The notes under the pieces: model-generated
Told to the model about the DNA's origin: nothing
Databases searched by the model: none
Seen by the model: the letters and a program-made list of their open reading frames with translations, nothing else
Shown here: positions 61,260 to 64,000 of the stretch, piece after piece
Layout: every line of letters begins with the position of its first letter
Numbering within the stretch: position 1 is the stretch's first letter
Program-made: the position numbers and the translations under genes
NCBI GenBank assembly: GCA_910585415.1
Contig: CAJUDT010000001.1
Span: forward strand, 62,001 to 126,000
Origin: an uncultured Flavonifractor sp.
Lineage (GTDB): Bacteria; Bacillota; Clostridia; Oscillospirales; Oscillospiraceae
Direction of reading: 5' to 3'
DNA length: 64,000 nt

Positions 61260-62678
61260 TCAGCGGACGTCCAGACCTCCGACCAGCACGCACTTGCGCC
61301 GCCGGGCGAAGGACTTGGCCGAGGTCAGCCCCTCTCCGGTGGGACCGGCGATGGTAAACGTGGTGTAGCCCTCGCCGCCCACGCCGATACCGGCATAGGA
61401 GGGGCCGTTCTTCACAAAGATGGTGGTCTGGATGAGCTTCGCCATCTTGGTCAGCTTATCCACGTTGCGGGAGTGCATCATAGCGGTATGACGGTTGCCG
61501 TGCTCCACACGGATGGCCATATCAATGGCGGCGTCCACGTCGGGCACCCGGACCACGGGCAGAATGGGCATCATCAGCTCCACCTGCACGAAGGGGTGCT
61601 CCTCCTTCGTCTCCATCATAATGACCCGTACGTCATCGCCCACATTTACGCCCACCTGCTCCAGGATGTACTTGGCGCTCTTGCCCACAAATTCGGTCTT
61701 GGGGCTCTTCCCGTTCTCCTGGACCACCAGCTTCACCAGCTGGTCAATGAGGGCGGGGTCCTTGACCTCGTAAGCGCCGTGCTTCTTCATGTTGAACATG
61801 AGGAAATCGGCGGCGGAGTCCACCACAATGACCTCTTTTTCGGCGATGCAGGGCAGGTTGTAGTCAAAGCAGCACCCGTCAATGATGTCTCTGGCGGCCT
61901 TCTCGATGTCGGCCGTCTCGTCCACCACCACGGGCGGGTTGCCCGCGCCGGCGCCGATGGCCTTCTTGCCGCTGGAGAGCACCGTCTTGACAATGGCGGG
62001 CCCGCCGGTGGCCACCAGCATCCGCACCTTGGGATGGCTCATCATGGCGTTGGTGTTTTCAATGGAGGGCTCCGACACGGTGACCACCAGATTGGCCGGA
62101 GCGCCCAGCCGGGCCAGGGCCCGGTTAATCAGCTGAATCAGGTGCAGCGAAACCATCTTGGCTCTGGGGTGGGGGCTGAATACCACGGAGTTGCCTGCGG
62201 CCAGCATCCCAATGGAGTTGCAGATGATGGTCTCAGTGGGGTTGGTGGTGGGCGTGATGGCCCCGATTACCCCAAAGGGGGAATACTCCACCAGGGTGAG
62301 GCCGTCGTCACCGCTCATGGCCTCGGTGGTCAGGTCCTCGATGCCGGGGGTCTTGGTGGCTGCCAGACGGTTCTTCACGAGCTTGTACTCATAGCCGCCC
62401 ATGCCCGTCTCCTCCACCGCCAGACGGGAGATGTAATCCAGGTTCTCTTCGTCCAACACCACGTCGCGAATGGCCTGCACATAGGTCGCCCGGTCGTGCA
62501 TGGAGCGGTTCAGGTACTCCCGCTGGGCCGCGGCGGCGGCTTCGACGGCCTCATTCATGCTGTCAAAGACGCCCCAGTCGCCGCCGGCCGCGCTGGCACG
62601 CGGATCGGAGCTCCCCTCGTCCAGCCGGCCCAGGACCTGCTTGACGATGCTCGCCACCATGCGTTCATCAATGCTCAT
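61260..62678 (-). CDS. pduP: CoA-acylating aldehyde dehydrogenase PduP
   Basis: The 472-residue enzyme turns propionaldehyde (or another short aldehyde) into the acyl-CoA inside the microcompartment. The N-terminal 20 residues form an amphipathic helix (RMVASIVKQVLGRLDE), a likely encapsulation peptide, followed by a linker. The dehydrogenase domain shows TPTTNPTET, GAGAGNPPVVVDET and catalytic Cys277 in NLPCIAEKE. The AAGGAGG site is perfect. EutE is the main alternative, disfavoured by the pduO/pduS/pduT neighbours. Confidence 0.94.
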   Translation of the reverse strand: MSIDERMVASIVKQVLGRLDEGSSDPRASAAGGDWGVFDSMNEAVEAAAAAQREYLNRSMHDRATYVQAIRDVVLDEENLDYISRLAVEETGMGGYEYKLVKNRLAATKTPGIEDLTTEAMSGDDGLTLVEYSPFGVIGAITPTTNPTETIICNSIGMLAAGNSVVFSPHPRAKMVSLHLIQLINRALARLGAPANLVVTVSEPSIENTNAMMSHPKVRMLVATGGPAIVKTVLSSGKKAIGAGAGNPPVVVDETADIEKAARDIIDGCCFDYNLPCIAEKEVIVVDSAADFLMFNMKKHGAYEVKDPALIDQLVKLVVQENGKSPKTEFVGKSAKYILEQVGVNVGDDVRVIMMETKEEHPFVQVELMMPILPVVRVPDVDAAIDMAIRVEHGNRHTAMMHSRNVDKLTKMAKLIQTTIFVKNGPSYAGIGVGGEGYTTFTIAGPTGEGLTSAKSFARRRKCVLVGGLDVR

Positions 62679-62690
62679 TGCTGTTCCTCC

Positions 62691-63677
62691 TTATATAGAC
62701 ATCGCGTAAGACGCGATCTCCATATCCTGTTCCACGGTCCCGCCGGACACGCCGATGCCTCCCATCACCTGGCCGTCCACCAGGTAGGGGAAGCCGCCGC
62801 CGAACAGGATGATTTTCCCCGGAGCCGCGTTCTCAATCCCGTAGAGGGGTCCCTCGGGCCTGGCCGCCTGACCCAGCTCGTGGGTCGGCATACGGAACGC
62901 GTAGGCGGTATAGGCCTTTCCGGCCGACACCTCCACACTGCCGGGCAGCGCGCCCTCCATCCGCTGGAGCATGACCAGATTGCCTCCGGCGTCCACGGCG
63001 GAAAACACCACCGGAACACCCAGCTCCCGAGATTTTTCCTTGGCCCGCTCCATCATGCGCTGGAGGACCTCCAGGCTCATGGGGGGCAGTCCGCCGCCGC
63101 TCTGCTGGGCGAGGGCCTGCTTCACCATGCCGGTGACCTTCTCCCGCATCTGCGCCTGGGCCGTCAGGTCCTCCTGAAGGCGGGCCATGGCGTAAATGGC
63201 GTCGGAGAGGCGGTTCACGTACCGGGCCAGCACCTCCCGGACCGGCTCCTCCGCCGCCAGGGCCACCATATGGCGCTCTGCCCGGCGGACGATGGTGCGG
63301 GCCACATGGAGGGCGGCCGAGGCCGGGTCCACGCCGGGGATGACGAAATGGGTCTGCTTTCCCGTGGTCTCGGTGCAGGTGTCCACCACCCCCTCCAGGA
63401 ACGCCACGTCCTCCTCGGAAATGGTCCCCTGGAGCTTGGACAGACCCTCCGCGTCGCTGGCCAGCTCCGCCCCCAGGGAGAACAGCCTGCCCTGGATGGC
63501 GTGAACGGTGGTGCGGATGTACGTCTGGTCCGTCTGGGCGTAGGCCAGACCCAGCATGGAGTTGGCCTCGTCAATGGTGCCGTAGCACTCCACACGGGGG
63601 CTGGACTTGCTCACACGGGAGCCGCCCACCAGACTGGTCTGCCCTTTGTCCCCTGTTTTGGTATAGAGGTTTGCCAT
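62691..63677 (-). CDS. pduO: Cob(I)alamin adenosyltransferase PduO, two-domain form
   Basis: The 328-residue protein joins an N-terminal PduO-type adenosyltransferase (about 1-185: YTKTGDKGQTSLVGG, TIDEANSMLG, RRAERHMVAL, VNRLSDAIYAMAR) with a C-terminal GlcG/DUF336 heme-binding-like domain (about 195-328: VVFSAVDAGGNLVMLQRM, GGFPYLVDGQVMGGIGVSGG). It makes adenosylcobalamin for a B12-dependent diol dehydratase. It overlaps the pduN stop by one base. Confidence 0.95.
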   Translation of the reverse strand: MANLYTKTGDKGQTSLVGGSRVSKSSPRVECYGTIDEANSMLGLAYAQTDQTYIRTTVHAIQGRLFSLGAELASDAEGLSKLQGTISEEDVAFLEGVVDTCTETTGKQTHFVIPGVDPASAALHVARTIVRRAERHMVALAAEEPVREVLARYVNRLSDAIYAMARLQEDLTAQAQMREKVTGMVKQALAQQSGGGLPPMSLEVLQRMMERAKEKSRELGVPVVFSAVDAGGNLVMLQRMEGALPGSVEVSAGKAYTAYAFRMPTHELGQAARPEGPLYGIENAAPGKIILFGGGFPYLVDGQVMGGIGVSGGTVEQDMEIASYAMSI

Positions 63678-63943
63678 CAGCCCACCTCCACGGTGTCCAC
63701 AATGCCCACAATGGACGTATCCACCGGAGCGGACCCGTTGCCAAAGACATACCGGGCGGAGGAGCCCTTACAGACGATGACGATCTCGCCGGTACCGGCT
63801 CCCACCGAGTCCACGGCAATCTCGCTGCTGCCCTCCCGCTCCAGGCGCTCGGTCAGCTTTTCCACAACCAAGAGCTTCATGCCGATTAAGCTCTCGTTCT
63901 TGCTGGTGGAGACCACGGTCCCAATCACTCTGCCTAAATACAT
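63677..63943 (-). CDS. pduN: PduN/EutN-type microcompartment vertex protein
   Basis: The 88-residue pentamer-forming protein starts MYLGRVIGTVVSTSKNESLIGMKLLVVE and contains DSVGAGTGEIVIVCKGSSAR, both diagnostic of the EutN/CcmL family that caps shell vertices. Its place upstream of pduO matches Salmonella pduN. A GGTGGAGA site precedes the ATG. Confidence 0.95.
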   Translation of the reverse strand: MYLGRVIGTVVSTSKNESLIGMKLLVVEKLTERLEREGSSEIAVDSVGAGTGEIVIVCKGSSARYVFGNGSAPVDTSIVGIVDTVEVG

Positions 63944-63956
63944 TTCTCCACCTGCC

Positions 63957-64000
63957 TTACGTTTCGATTTGAATGGTGATATCCCGCCTGCGGGCGTTGT
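63957..64000 (-). CDS. C-terminal fragment of the next pdu gene (pduM position)
   Basis: Only the last 13 codons (ending RRRDITIQIET and TAA) are inside the window, immediately upstream of pduN. By gene order the gene would be pduM; the fragment is too short to confirm. Confidence 0.5.
   Translation of the reverse strand, partial: NARRRDITIQIET

Overview
This window looks like the chromosome of a GC-rich, endospore-forming Gram-positive anaerobe of the class Clostridia, probably family Oscillospiraceae (Flavonifractor/Lawsonibacter/Intestinimonas-like). This placement is inferred from gene content and is not the result of a search. Supporting signs are a complete spoIIIAA-AH operon, a spoIVFA-spoIVFB pair, PolC, a large Bacillus-type SRP RNA with an Alu domain, strong AGGAGG-type ribosome sites, a pdu-type microcompartment operon, and many housekeeping genes in Firmicutes order. 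Most genes lie on the minus strand. No rRNA, tRNA, CRISPR array, transposase or prophage was seen.

Layout, left to right. 1-3.5 kb: rplS, then rbgA-rnhB-yraN-M19 dipeptidase (all minus, the dipeptidase cut by the window edge). 3.6-5.2 kb: the spoIVFA-spoIVFB intramembrane protease pair. 5.3-13.3 kb: an accessory stretch with a hybrid histidine kinase, an LRR-like protein, a condensation-domain acyltransferase paired with a zinc-ribbon membrane protein, and the plus-strand Uma2 and SdpI-like genes. 13.4-18.8 kb: Asp23/YqhY and the eight-gene spoIIIA operon behind a sigma-E-like promoter. 18.9-24.0 kb: ECF sigma factor with its putative anti-sigma, then ymfF-ymfH-lgt. 24.1-25.7 kb: three small membrane-anchored proteins of unknown function. 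25.8-27.2 kb: an FMN riboswitch controlling ribU and an FMN-binding split-barrel protein.

27.2-34.3 kb holds one 2356-residue cyclic beta-1,2-glucan synthase-like protein. 34.5-45.8 kb: ferritin, then the long unidirectional set pyrH-frr-uppS-cdsA-dxr-rseP-ispG-small ORF-polC, interrupted after frr by an 83-bp palindromic element. 46-52.4 kb: a BMP-type lipoprotein, and the cluster SRP RNA-dnaX-ybaB-FUSC protein-DUF362 ferredoxin-deoC. 52.7-56.2 kb: plus-strand NCS2 permease, an isoprenylcysteine-methyltransferase-like protein, a CorA-like protein and a small unknown.

56.2-64 kb is the most interesting part. It is the distal half of a pdu-type bacterial microcompartment operon read right to left as (pduM-position fragment)-pduN-pduO-pduP-pduS-X-pduT-Y-Z-pduU-pduV. 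This is the Salmonella order without pduQ and with three extra genes: X, a 300-residue membrane protein with its own promoter; Y, a 71-residue protein with four CxxC(F/H)YxP repeats; and Z, a peroxiredoxin-glutaredoxin fusion. Together with the Fe-S proteins PduS and PduT this suggests a thiol/redox module attached to a B12-dependent microcompartment, and it is the best candidate here for an undescribed system. Start codons were moved from the longest ORF wherever a ribosome site or promoter position argued for it.
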